A stretch of 16,251 nt of DNA from CAYRCJ01 sp964422785 (GCA_964422785.1 CAYRCJ010000016.1:1-16251); one strand, 5' to 3'. Shown: positions 1 through 6,384, numbered from the stretch's first letter. Program-made: numbers and translations. The notes: a model not told the origin generated them from the sequence alone.

Positions 1-149
1 GAAATTTCACCCCCGCCAAATCAGAAATGCAAGGAGTGTTTTTTCTTTCGGGGTTTCCGCCGAGTCCGCGAGGCGGGTGGCGGAACGATTCATTCTCGCT
101 CAAAAAAAGTTCGAGCAAATGCTATAATGACACCACAAAGAAAACCGGT
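1..149. other. Left-edge non-coding stretch with GC-rich inverted repeat
   Basis: No convincing gene is visible here. Bases 55-61 (TTCCGCC) and 79-85 (GGCGGAA) form inverted arms around a GC-rich centre, resembling the other dispersed GC-rich palindromes of this window. An extended -10-like TGCTATAAT lies at 120-128 on the plus strand, but it points into the 3' end of a minus-strand gene and has no good -35. Confidence 0.4.
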
Positions 150-165
150 CTATGAAAAATAGGCC
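137..165 (-). terminator. Probable terminator of the metal-hydrolase gene
   Basis: Read on the minus strand, a 7-bp stem with one G-T pair (arms 159-165 and 147-153, 5-nt loop) is followed by GGTTTTCTTT. The stop codon TAG (152-150) sits inside the stem. The stem is short, so this is a moderate call. Confidence 0.45.
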
Positions 166-941
166 ACTAATTCATCTTCAATGTGATGGTGATACAAATC
201 TTTTTGAATGGAAGGCGCGATGGCAATCTGCGACGGATGAAAATCAGTCCTAAAAAATTTTAACCAATTGCCGAGCAAGTGGCTGTATATGCCATTTTTG
301 CCGAAGAAAAATCCCATTCCGTTCCAGAGCACTCTCGGCCTAAATAATCCGCCATTTTGCCACAGTAATGAAAGATGGCTAATGTGCGTGATAAATAAAA
401 AAGATGGGGCGGCAATTAACATCGCGCATACCCTGCGAAAATAGCCTCCTTTGATGTGAACAAAAATGTCAAAACACGCTGACCGGTGTTCTATCTCTTC
501 CATGCTGTGCCAGGTCCAAAGGCGGGCGAGCCTCGGATCCACTCCCACTTCGCCAAGAACGCCATGTTCGAGGACAGCTTTGGAAAAAAGCAGGGTAAAA
601 TATTCTGTACACATACTGATTCCCACATTTGTAGTATCCGAAAGATATCGCTTCATCCAATTAAATAAACGCGGACCGACTCTCGAGTACTTCAAACTAT
701 ATCCCTCACGGGCAAGCATGAGGTTGTATGCGTCGTGCACCCGCGCGTGAGCGCCCTCCTCATGGAGGAGGGTTGCCGCTCTTTCGGCAAGTTCCTGATC
801 TCGTATCCGGCCAAGAACTTTTTCCGCCGAAGCAATTACAAACCGCTCGCCCTCAGGGATAACCACCGAAGACGCGTCAAAATAACTCGTAATAAATACC
901 GAGCGATGAAACCAGAATTTTTTTATGCCGGCTTGGTCCAT
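150..941 (-). CDS. Ferritin-like predicted metal-dependent hydrolase (COG3687/PF10118-like)
   Basis: This is a 263-residue protein if translation starts at the ATG at 941. Visible motifs fit the PF10118 'predicted metal-dependent hydrolase' family, which has a helical ferritin-like fold: IPEGERF near the start, LLHEEGAHARVH, CTEYFT, and WHSMEEIEHR. The repeated E and E-x-x-H elements would be di-iron/metal ligands, by family knowledge. The substrate is unknown. The frame stays open to 1205, but that extension would run into the divergent HD-domain gene. A promoter (TTGCCA, 16 bp, TATACT) ends 7 nt before this ATG, so the mRNA is probably leaderless. No Shine-Dalgarno is present. The C-terminal part has hydrophobic stretches (CAMLIAAPSFLFITH). 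The family call is fairly good; the function is not known. Confidence 0.72.
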   Translation of the reverse strand: MDQAGIKKFWFHRSVFITSYFDASSVVIPEGERFVIASAEKVLGRIRDQELAERAATLLHEEGAHARVHDAYNLMLAREGYSLKYSRVGPRLFNWMKRYLSDTTNVGISMCTEYFTLLFSKAVLEHGVLGEVGVDPRLARLWTWHSMEEIEHRSACFDIFVHIKGGYFRRVCAMLIAAPSFLFITHISHLSLLWQNGGLFRPRVLWNGMGFFFGKNGIYSHLLGNWLKFFRTDFHPSQIAIAPSIQKDLYHHHIEDELVAYFS

Positions 942-948
942 TGGCTTC

Positions 949-976
949 AGTATATAATTTTTCAGAAACTTGGCAA
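949..976 (-). promoter_or_regulatory. Sigma70-type promoter for the metal-hydrolase gene
   Basis: On the minus strand TTGCCA (976-971) is followed after 16 bp by TATACT (954-949). The start ATG at 941 begins 7 nt after the -10, so transcription would start at about the first codon. Confidence 0.6.
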
Positions 977-981
977 ATAAA

Positions 982-1009
982 TTGACTTTTTCCAACTTCC
1001 TGCTAAAAT
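982..1009 (+). promoter_or_regulatory. Sigma70-type promoter for the HD-domain gene
   Basis: TTGACT (982-987), 16 bp, TAAAAT (1004-1009). The expected start near 1016 gives a leader of about 28 nt carrying AAGGAGG at 1032-1038, 5 nt before ATG 1044. It lies back to back with the minus-strand promoter at 949-976. Confidence 0.7.
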
Positions 1010-1043
1010 TCTTTTGGCGGCACTTTAAACCAAGGAGGAACAG

Positions 1044-1628
1044 ATGAAGCCAATATACCGCCGTATTGAACAAATGATCAAAATGATCGATGAGCCGAAC
1101 CGCTTTGCGTGCGCGAAGATACTTTCCGAAAATCGCGAGCTCTTTCAAAAAGTTCAAGGGTCGACTCATAATCATCAGGCTTGGCCGGGAGGATATTATG
1201 ACCACGTTCAGGATGGAATGAATTTGGTGATTGTTGATTACATACTGTTGGATTCTCTTCGGCCGTTGCCGTTTTCTCTTTCTGACGGACTTCTAACTTT
1301 TTTCCTTCATGATATTGAGAAGCCCTGGGCGTTTGAAATCGGTCCGGGTGGAGAAGTACAGCGGATTGAAGCCTTAATAACTAAAAAGGCACAGCACGAA
1401 TTTCGGGCCCAAAAACTCAAAGAATATGGAATCATTCTTTCAGAAGATCAAAAAAACGCGATGAAATACGTAGAAGGCGAATTTGATGACTACACAAATA
1501 AAAGACGGATGATGGGGCCGTTAGCGGCACTTTGTCATAGAGCCGATGTGGCCAGCGCCAGAATATATTTTAACCACCCATTGGAAAAAGACGATCCGTG
1601 GGAAGGCGCCGAAAGAATCCGTGATTAG
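1044..1628 (+). CDS. HD-superfamily phosphohydrolase-like protein
   Basis: This protein has 194 residues and a strong Shine-Dalgarno (AAGGAGG, 5-nt spacer). The HD-type pattern is visible: His around residues 43-54 (HNHQAWPGGYYDHV), then FLHDIEKPW with the His-Asp pair at 89-90, and a late HRADVASAR that could supply the last Asp ligand. HD proteins are metal-dependent phosphohydrolases acting on nucleotides or second messengers. The substrate cannot be told here. The gene forms a single-gene unit with its own promoter and a strong terminator at 1640. HD assignment rests on motif order only. Confidence 0.6.
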   Translation: MKPIYRRIEQMIKMIDEPNRFACAKILSENRELFQKVQGSTHNHQAWPGGYYDHVQDGMNLVIVDYILLDSLRPLPFSLSDGLLTFFLHDIEKPWAFEIGPGGEVQRIEALITKKAQHEFRAQKLKEYGIILSEDQKNAMKYVEGEFDDYTNKRRMMGPLAALCHRADVASARIYFNHPLEKDDPWEGAERIRD

Positions 1629-1639
1629 TATAAATATCT

Positions 1640-1669
1640 CCGCCCCGATGGTCATCGGGGCGGCTTTTT
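1640..1669 (+). terminator. Strong intrinsic terminator after the HD gene
   Basis: A perfect 10-bp GC-rich stem (1640-1649 with 1654-1663), 4-nt loop GGTC, then CTTTTT. The core CCGATGGTCATCGG belongs to the repeated terminator design of this window. Confidence 0.85.
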
Positions 1670-2645
1670 AATCTCTCATTTTCTTTTTAAATTCTTCCAC
1701 CAGAGAAATATTTTCCGGATCAACTCCGTAATATTTCGCCAGATAATAAGAAGTCCAATCGGCCACGGCCAGAGAATTGAATATTTCGGCGATGCGGTTT
1801 AAACCGGATAATTCATGTGAATAACAAGGATAATTTTTCTCTTCGAAAATATTCTTGGTTATTTCCATTCTTTTTTGTATTTTCGCGTGATCTTGGCCGC
1901 TTTTTATAAAAACAAAATAAAAATTGTCCGATAAGCTTTTCATTGAGCCGCTTTTTTCAAAGCCCACCATCTCATTGTGATTGATCTCCGGAAATACGTT
2001 AAAAAAAGACGGAGTTTTGGCGGTCTCATTGAGTTTTATTTTCCAAGCGTAGGCGATGGCCTTATTATTCCAGGAAGAATAAATAATGGGAACTTTATTT
2101 TCTAACTTTTCCGCAATCCCCCTCCCCTCCTCCTCAAATTTTTCCGGATCAAAAATTTTTCCGAATTCCCCGGCATTTTCCAGGTTTTTTTCGTCGCCGA
2201 TGGCCTTTAATACCGCGAGAAAACTAAACCCCAATGCCATTCTGGGCTCAATCCCGGTATCCGGAATTTTAATAAATGCCGCTCCTGTTTCCAGAGCTCT
2301 TTTTAATAACTCGCCTCCTGTGGAAATAGCAATTGTCTTAAATCCGCCCGCAATCGCTTTTTCAAACGAATCCAGGGCTTCTTCCGTATTTCCGGAATAC
2401 GAACTTATTATTATCAGATCATCTTTTGAAGCGTTTTCCGGCAGGCCTGCCTGCGCAGGCAGGCCGTAGGTTCTGTGAGATACAATCTCCAAATCCGGCC
2501 TCAAAATCCCCAAAAAACCACCCGCGATATTGCTCCCGCCCATCCCGCAGACAATAATTTTTTTAAAATCGAGCCGTATGGCCGGGCCGCTTATTTCCGG
2601 ATTCCACAAAAGCTGTTCTTTAACTTTTTTGATTGATTCAAACAC
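1668..2645 (-). CDS. Bifunctional phosphoglucose/phosphomannose isomerase (SIS domains)
   Basis: A protein of 325 residues, matching the family length (COG0166, archaeal/bacterial Pgi/Pmi). Two SIS domains are expected. The first shows GMGGSNIAGG (34-43) and SSYSGNTEE (81-89), which bind the sugar phosphate. The second contains NHNE in EINHNEMVGF and a C-terminal LVEEFKKKM. It would interconvert fructose-6-P with glucose-6-P and mannose-6-P, feeding glycolysis and sugar-nucleotide synthesis. The start is GTG (2645-2643), sharing one base with the TAG stop of the glutaredoxin-like gene, so translation is probably coupled. Residues 62-69 (LPAQAGLP) are encoded by a perfect 22-bp palindrome at 2444-2465 that looks inserted. 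The insert lies in a probable surface loop and keeps the frame. Confidence 0.88.
   Translation of the reverse strand: MFESIKKVKEQLLWNPEISGPAIRLDFKKIIVCGMGGSNIAGGFLGILRPDLEIVSHRTYGLPAQAGLPENASKDDLIIISSYSGNTEEALDSFEKAIAGGFKTIAISTGGELLKRALETGAAFIKIPDTGIEPRMALGFSFLAVLKAIGDEKNLENAGEFGKIFDPEKFEEEGRGIAEKLENKVPIIYSSWNNKAIAYAWKIKLNETAKTPSFFNVFPEINHNEMVGFEKSGSMKSLSDNFYFVFIKSGQDHAKIQKRMEITKNIFEEKNYPCYSHELSGLNRIAEIFNSLAVADWTSYYLAKYYGVDPENISLVEEFKKKMRD
2444..2465. repeat. 22-bp perfect GC-rich palindrome inside the isomerase gene
   Basis: Arms GGCCTGCCTGC (2444-2454) and GCAGGCAGGCC (2455-2465) are exact inverted copies. On the minus strand the element encodes part of LPAQAGLP. The same CCTGCC...GGCAGG theme recurs at 7868-7888 and 15238-15258. 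Confidence 0.85.
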
Positions 2646-2884
2646 TATTTTTTTATTCCGATGAGTTCAATTAATTTAGGCCTGTCGAAACCGACCACAA
2701 CTTTCCCGCCAACTTCAAAAACAGGCACGCCCATTTGTCCGGAGCGCTGAATCATATTTTCTCTGGCTTTTAGATCGCTGGCCACGTCTTTTTCTTCGTA
2801 ATCCACAGAGTTTTGTTGAAAAAATGCTTTGGCCATTTTGCAATAAACGCATGATGGCGTTGTGTACATTGTAACTTTGTTCAT
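2645..2884 (-). CDS. Glutaredoxin-like / NrdH-like redox protein
   Basis: A 79-residue thioredoxin-fold protein of normal glutaredoxin size. It has the CVYC redox motif near residue 12 after TMYTTPS, the cis-Pro segment MGVPVFEV, and GFDRPKL near the end, a typical glutathione/thioredoxin-docking position in this family. It should catalyse thiol-disulfide exchange in the cytoplasm. The electron donor is uncertain because the family includes glutathione-independent NrdH-type proteins. It is the first gene of a two-gene unit with the isomerase. A TATAAT-like hexamer (2900-2895) lies about 10 nt upstream and there is no Shine-Dalgarno. A second in-frame ATG at codon 6 is possible. Confidence 0.85.
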   Translation of the reverse strand: MNKVTMYTTPSCVYCKMAKAFFQQNSVDYEEKDVASDLKARENMIQRSGQMGVPVFEVGGKVVVGFDRPKLIELIGIKK

Positions 2885-2925
2885 ATTTAATTTAATTATA
2901 TTCTTTTTTATTCTTTATAATAGGC

Positions 2926-2954
2926 TTGATATTGTTTTTTATTTATGCTAATAT
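2926..2954 (+). promoter_or_regulatory. Promoter with extended -10 for the TrpF-like gene
   Basis: TTGATA (2926-2931), 17 bp, TAATAT (2949-2954), with TGC directly before the -10. A leader of roughly 17 nt carries GAAAGGAGG (2965-2973), 4 nt before ATG 2978. Confidence 0.75.
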
Positions 2955-2977
2955 AGACAAACTCGAAAGGAGGCCAA

Positions 2978-3739
2978 ATGAAAGTTCCTTACATAGGAAT
3001 AACCGGATTTATGACATCTTTTGAAGTTAAGCTGGTCTTGAATTCTTTCCCATCAGATGTAAAACGAAAAGTTATGATCGGGGTATTGGCCGGGCTAAAA
3101 AGTCTCCGCGGAGAAACAAACAAATGGCCCGGAAGATATCCGAAAGTCGAAGAGATTAAAAACATCTTTATCGATGATCCCGTGGCGCTGAACCTGATTC
3201 ATTATAATTCAAAGGAGCCTGATTCGCTGTTAGATCAGCTTTTAAAAATGACGGAATTTGGCGGCCCATATCTCAACGGCTTTCAGCTAAATATGGCTTG
3301 GCCGCCCAAGAAGACGATAGAAAGATACAAAAAGATGAACCCGGGAAAGCAGATTATTTTGCAGGTTGGCGGTATGGCTTTCGAATTTATAATGAATTCC
3401 CCTACAGTTTTGGCTAACCATATTGAAAGATACTCCGAAACAATTGACTATGTTTTGCTCGACCCCAGTGGCGGGCTTGGAAAAGAATTCGACCCGGAAA
3501 AAATAAGGCCCTATTTGGAGGCAATTTTCAAAGAAAAAATAGATATCGGTGTTGGCGTTGCCGGAGGCCTAAGCCCATCCTCTTTGGGTATTCTGGAGCC
3601 TCTCGTAAAAGATTTTCCAAACTTATGCATCGACGCCGAAGGCAAGCTCCGCAATAAAGAAGACGACTCGCTAAACATTGCCGCTTCTACAAATTATTTA
3701 TTAAAATCGTTGGAATTATTTGAAAGTAGTAAACAATAA
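2978..3739 (+). CDS. TrpF-like TIM-barrel protein, function unknown
   Basis: 253 residues with a strong Shine-Dalgarno. The C-terminal half resembles phosphoribosylanthranilate isomerase (TrpF): DYVLLDPSGGLGKEFD matches the barrel strand carrying the catalytic Asp region, and GVGVAGGLSPSS matches the phosphate-binding LAGGL loop. The N-terminus (YIGITGFMTSFEV) aligns with the TrpF KICGIT segment, but the catalytic Cys position is not Cys. An inserted region of about 60 residues (LRGETNKWPGRYPK and following) is longer than in standard TrpF. No other tryptophan gene is near, and the gene is alone between its own promoter and terminator. It may be a barrel enzyme with a changed substrate. The homology call is moderate, the reaction unknown. 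Confidence 0.5.
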   Translation: MKVPYIGITGFMTSFEVKLVLNSFPSDVKRKVMIGVLAGLKSLRGETNKWPGRYPKVEEIKNIFIDDPVALNLIHYNSKEPDSLLDQLLKMTEFGGPYLNGFQLNMAWPPKKTIERYKKMNPGKQIILQVGGMAFEFIMNSPTVLANHIERYSETIDYVLLDPSGGLGKEFDPEKIRPYLEAIFKEKIDIGVGVAGGLSPSSLGILEPLVKDFPNLCIDAEGKLRNKEDDSLNIAASTNYLLKSLELFESSKQ

Positions 3740-3746
3740 AATTATC

Positions 3747-3776
3747 CCCTCCGATGGCCATCGGAGGGCTTTCTTT
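3747..3776 (+). terminator. Intrinsic terminator, perfect palindrome plus T-rich tail
   Basis: A 22-bp perfect palindrome (3747-3768), GGCC at the tip, then CTTTCTTT. It shares the 14-mer CCGATGGCCATCGG with the terminator at 12322. Confidence 0.85.
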
Positions 3777-3779
3777 ATG

Positions 3780-3788
3780 TGCTAATAT
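3780..3788 (+). promoter_or_regulatory. Extended -10 promoter of the mpl operon
   Basis: TGCTAATAT at 3780-3788 directly follows the previous terminator and is identical to the element at 2946-2954. No clear -35 is present. ATG 3804 lies 15 nt after the -10, leaving a very short leader with no Shine-Dalgarno. Confidence 0.5.
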
Positions 3789-3803
3789 TGCATTATAAAA
3801 ATT

Positions 3804-5201
3804 ATGAAAAAGAAAAAATATTATTTAATAGGAATCGCCGGAGTGGCGATGGCAAGCCTGGCTGGACTCCTCAAAAAAATGGGACACGAAGTTGCCGGGT
3901 CCGATAAGGAAATGTATCCACCGATGTCCGATATGCTTAAAGATTTAAAAATAAAAGTCTTTTCTCCATACAGCGAGTTTCATGTGAAACGTTATGCGCC
4001 GGATGTAGTCATTGTGGGAAATGCAATAGGCAGAGGAAATCCGGAACTAGAATATGTCCTTTCTAACGGACAAACATATCGGTCATTGCCGGAAATATTG
4101 AAAAAGGAATTTATTGAGGGGAAAAAATCAATAGTCATTGCCGGAACTCACGGGAAAACCACAACAACAGCCTTGGTAGCCTGGATACTTGAATCCGCCG
4201 GATTAGATCCGACTGTGTTTGTGGGAGGTTTCACGGGAAACTTTAACTCGAGTTTTAAATTAGGAAAAGGAAAACATATAGTCATCGAAGGAGACGAATA
4301 TGACACTGCCTTTTTCGATAAAGGACCGAAATTTTGGCATTATCGCCCATATATTGGCTTGGTAAACAATATCGAGTTGGATCATGTCGATATATATCGC
4401 GATCTTGATGCGGTTAAATTTTCATTTTCAAGATTTATAAATTTAATACCCAAAAATGGCCTCTTGGTAGTAAATAGAGAAGATAAAAATTCATATGGTC
4501 TGGTTTTAGGAAAAAACAAGTCCCCCATCTCTACTTTCGGTTTAAAATCCGGGGATTTTACGGCTAAAGATATCGAGTTCTCGAAGACCGGCACTAAATT
4601 CAAAATTTTTAATAAAGGAAAATTTATATCGTATATTTCAACCGGTCTTGGCGGTGAACATAATATATCAAACATTCTTGGCGCATTCGCCATAGCGTCT
4701 TTCCTAAAGATTTCTAATTCAAAGATCGTTAGAGCCATAGAAACATTTAAAAGCGTGAAACGTCGGTGCGAGATAATAGGAGAGAAAAACGATAAAATAG
4801 TAATAAACGACTACGCTCATCATCCTACAGCTGTAGTAAAGACCTTGGACTCTATAAGATTAATGTTTCCCATGAAACGTTTATTCGTAGTTTTCGAGCC
4901 TGGATCTGCATCTTCAAAGAGAAAGATCTTTGAGAATGAATATGCGAGAGCGTTTAAATGCGCAGATTTAGCTTATATTTATAAGCCGTTTCACGTGGAA
5001 CAAATGAGCAAGAATGAAGTGTTTTCCGGTCTTAGTGTTTCACGAAATATAAACAAATCCGGTACCATGGCAAAGAACTTCGACGATTTAGACAAAATGA
5101 TGTTTCATATGAAACAAGATTCTAGGCCCGGTGATGTAATAGTCATAATGTCATGCCGAGGGTTTGACGGTCTCCCAAAACGAATATTAGAAATACTATA
5201 G
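3804..5201 (+). CDS. mpl: UDP-N-acetylmuramate:tripeptide ligase Mpl (Mur ligase family)
   Basis: 465 residues, the usual Mpl/MurC length. It has an N-terminal Rossmann part (LIGIAGVAMASLAGLL), an ATP P-loop AGTHGKTTT (113-121), the substrate/Mg region EGDEYDTAFFDK (162-173), NNIELDHVDIY, and DYAHHPTAV in the C-terminal domain. VGNAIGRGNPELEYVL and the EGDEYDTAFFDK form mark Mpl rather than MurC. Mpl reattaches recycled L-Ala-gamma-D-Glu-diamino-acid tripeptide to UDP-MurNAc, in the cytoplasm. It is the first gene of mpl-yraN-fic. Unusually, its coding sequence holds five palindromes resembling parS (3976, 4227, 4864, 4987, 5101), each translated mostly as Phe-His-Val/Met-Lys-like codons. That suggests the DNA, not only the protein, is under selection. 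Confidence 0.85.
   Translation: MKKKKYYLIGIAGVAMASLAGLLKKMGHEVAGSDKEMYPPMSDMLKDLKIKVFSPYSEFHVKRYAPDVVIVGNAIGRGNPELEYVLSNGQTYRSLPEILKKEFIEGKKSIVIAGTHGKTTTTALVAWILESAGLDPTVFVGGFTGNFNSSFKLGKGKHIVIEGDEYDTAFFDKGPKFWHYRPYIGLVNNIELDHVDIYRDLDAVKFSFSRFINLIPKNGLLVVNREDKNSYGLVLGKNKSPISTFGLKSGDFTAKDIEFSKTGTKFKIFNKGKFISYISTGLGGEHNISNILGAFAIASFLKISNSKIVRAIETFKSVKRRCEIIGEKNDKIVINDYAHHPTAVVKTLDSIRLMFPMKRLFVVFEPGSASSKRKIFENEYARAFKCADLAYIYKPFHVEQMSKNEVFSGLSVSRNINKSGTMAKNFDDLDKMMFHMKQDSRPGDVIVIMSCRGFDGLPKRILEIL
3976..3991. promoter_or_regulatory. parS-like site 1
   Basis: AGTTTCATGTGAAACG. The 14-bp core differs at one base from GTTTCACGTGAAAC, the conserved ParB-binding core. It lies inside mpl and encodes FHVK. 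Confidence 0.6.
4227..4242. promoter_or_regulatory. parS-like site 2
   Basis: GGTTTCACGGGAAACT. The 14-bp core has a single mismatch (G for T) to the ParB-site consensus. It lies inside mpl and encodes GFTGN. Confidence 0.55.
4864..4879. promoter_or_regulatory. parS-like site 3
   Basis: TGTTTCCCATGAAACG. Both outer arms are intact; there are two mismatches in the central part of the 14-bp core. It lies inside mpl and encodes FPMK. Confidence 0.45.
4987..5002. promoter_or_regulatory. parS-like site 4
   Basis: CGTTTCACGTGGAACA. The full central CACGTG is present; one mismatch in the right arm (G for A). It lies inside mpl and encodes FHVE. A further left half-site TGTTTCACG follows at 5036-5044. 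Confidence 0.6.
5101..5116. promoter_or_regulatory. parS-like site 5 (perfect 16-bp palindrome)
   Basis: TGTTTCATATGAAACA is a perfect palindrome. It matches the parS 16-mer everywhere except the two central bases (TA for CG). It lies inside mpl and encodes FHMK. Confidence 0.55.
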
Positions 5202-5207
5202 AGTTTC

Positions 5208-5588
5208 ATGAAAAGCGTGAAACAAAGAGTCGGCCAAATAGGCGAGGAATTAGCTTCAAGATTTCTTCAGTCAAATGGATATCGGATAAACGATAGAAAC
5301 TACCGTAAAAAATGGGGAGAGATAGATATTATAGCCGAGAAAGACGATATGCTTCATTTTATAGAGGTAAAGGCTAATAGTGTTTCACGTTTTACACATA
5401 AGTATATGCCGGAAGACAATGTTCGCCTTTGGAAAAAACAACGGCTAAGTAGGGCTATTAAAACCTACTTTTTGGATAAAAAAATAGGGGACGATCAGGA
5501 ATTTCAAATAGACGTATTGGCGGTTTTTCTTGACTTTGAGAACAAAAAAGCCAAGATAAGGATGGTTGAGAATGTTCTTTTAAGCTAG
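5208..5588 (+). CDS. yraN: YraN/UPF0102 family nuclease-fold protein
   Basis: 126 residues, the usual size of the UPF0102/YraN family, which has a restriction-endonuclease-like PD-(D/E)XK fold. The first helix carries GQIGEELASRFL, followed by NYRKKWGEIDIIA with the acidic GEID at 37-40, and FIEVKANS with E-x-K at 53-55. These residues would form the metal-binding nuclease site. The biological substrate is not established for the family; links to DNA repair or recombination have been proposed. It starts 6 nt after the mpl stop without a clear Shine-Dalgarno, so it is probably translated by coupling. One degenerate parS-like site lies inside it. Confidence 0.85.
   Translation: MKSVKQRVGQIGEELASRFLQSNGYRINDRNYRKKWGEIDIIAEKDDMLHFIEVKANSVSRFTHKYMPEDNVRLWKKQRLSRAIKTYFLDKKIGDDQEFQIDVLAVFLDFENKKAKIRMVENVLLS
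5381..5396. promoter_or_regulatory. parS-like site 6 (degenerate)
   Basis: TGTTTCACGTTTTACA matches 13 of 16 bases of the parS consensus; the left ten bases are perfect. It lies inside yraN. Half-sites with the identical 13-mer AAAAGCGTGAAAC occur at 4749-4761 and 5211-5223. Confidence 0.35.
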
Positions 5589-5597
5589 GAGGGGAAA

Positions 5598-6239
5598 GTG
5601 AGAAGCAAAGAGGAGTCTGATAAGTTAATGCTTGCGGCAAAGTTTATACAAGAATCTAACTTAATTGAAAATATTGATATCCCGCTTCAAACAATCTGGG
5701 TACAATTAGGATGTGGCGACCCAAAAGATCCACACAGTGGACACGCCGGCGCATTGTTATCAGCAGATATTATCGCGGCCGGTAATAAGTTGTTGACCGA
5801 AATGATGGTTTGCGATTGGCAAGCGATGATTATCAGAGAACAAAATTCCTTAAATTTGCATCCGGAAAACATTATCAGCGGCCGCCATATCGGATATTAT
5901 CGTGATTGCGGAGAATTTGTCGGGGACAAACGATGTATGCCGCCACAAGCTGTGCCGATATGCATGGCCGGCTTAGTTGAAGAAATAAATTATCTTCAAA
6001 AGAAAGAGAAAGTTCTAAATAATAAAGGTGATATTGTTAACAAAATTGCTGATTTTCATTTGGAGTTTTTGACAATTCATCCGTTTGTAGATGGAAATGG
6101 GCGAACCTCGAGATTGCTTGTCTGGTATTTATTCAAGTATTTTGGTTTGGAACCATTTATATTTACAAGCGAGGACAAATTTGAAACATACTACAAGGCC
6201 TTCGATGGAATGAGAGAATATTTTCTAAATCGTGCATAA
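5598..6239 (+). CDS. Fic-domain AMP-transferase, self-inhibited class
   Basis: 213 residues. The Fic core HPFVDGNGRTSR (161-172) matches the catalytic consensus exactly, including the His and both Gly/Arg nucleotide-binding residues, so AMP transfer (or another phosphate-linked transfer) from a nucleotide to a protein target is likely. Upstream, GYYRDCGEFVGD and MPPQAVPICMAGLVEEI fit the domain's beta-hairpin and following helices. An N-terminal SNLIEN (S20-x3-E24-N25) matches the inhibitory (S/T)xxxE(G/N) motif placed before the Fic domain in class II enzymes. The start is GTG, with AGGAGGGG at 5587-5594 overlapping the yraN stop. It is the last gene of mpl-yraN-fic. No antitoxin gene is adjacent, which fits built-in inhibition. 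The target is unknown. Confidence 0.85.
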   Translation: MRSKEESDKLMLAAKFIQESNLIENIDIPLQTIWVQLGCGDPKDPHSGHAGALLSADIIAAGNKLLTEMMVCDWQAMIIREQNSLNLHPENIISGRHIGYYRDCGEFVGDKRCMPPQAVPICMAGLVEEINYLQKKEKVLNNKGDIVNKIADFHLEFLTIHPFVDGNGRTSRLLVWYLFKYFGLEPFIFTSEDKFETYYKAFDGMREYFLNRA

Positions 6240-6245
6240 AATTTA

Positions 6246-6276
6246 CCCTCCGGTGGCCACCGGAGGGCTTTTTTTT
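6246..6276 (+). terminator. Strong terminator ending the mpl-yraN-fic operon
   Basis: A perfect 22-bp palindrome (6246-6267; CCGGTGGCCACCGG core) followed by C and eight T. It is the same design as the terminators at 3747 and 12322, with compensating base changes. Confidence 0.9.
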
Positions 6277-6308
6277 AATCAAAAACCGTGATAGGGTATA
6301 GCCAATAT

Positions 6309-6379
6309 CGGGCTGTAGTATACCGGCAGTACACGTGTTTTGGGAACACGAGGACTGGGTTCAATTCCCAGCAGCCCGA
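6309..6379 (+). tRNA. tRNA-Pro (anticodon UGG)
   Basis: 71 nt. The acceptor CGGGCTG (6309-6315) pairs with CAGCCCG (6372-6378). The anticodon stem CGTGT/ACACG encloses loop TTTGGGA with anticodon TGG. The T-arm is CTGGG-TTCAATT-CCCAG (6355-6371). C1-G72 and discriminator A73 fit proline tRNAs. The 3' CCA is not encoded (ACAAG follows), so it must be added enzymatically. Confidence 0.93.
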
Positions 6380-6384
6380 CAAGT

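Noticed and set aside
118..128. Extended -10 TGCTATAAT on the plus strand
   Set aside because: It has no good -35 and points into the 3' end of a minus-strand gene; the plus-strand frames there are short and antisense to a recognisable protein family.
466..980. Several plus-strand open frames inside the metal-hydrolase gene
   Set aside because: They are antisense to a protein with clear family motifs and have no ribosome sites or recognisable motifs.
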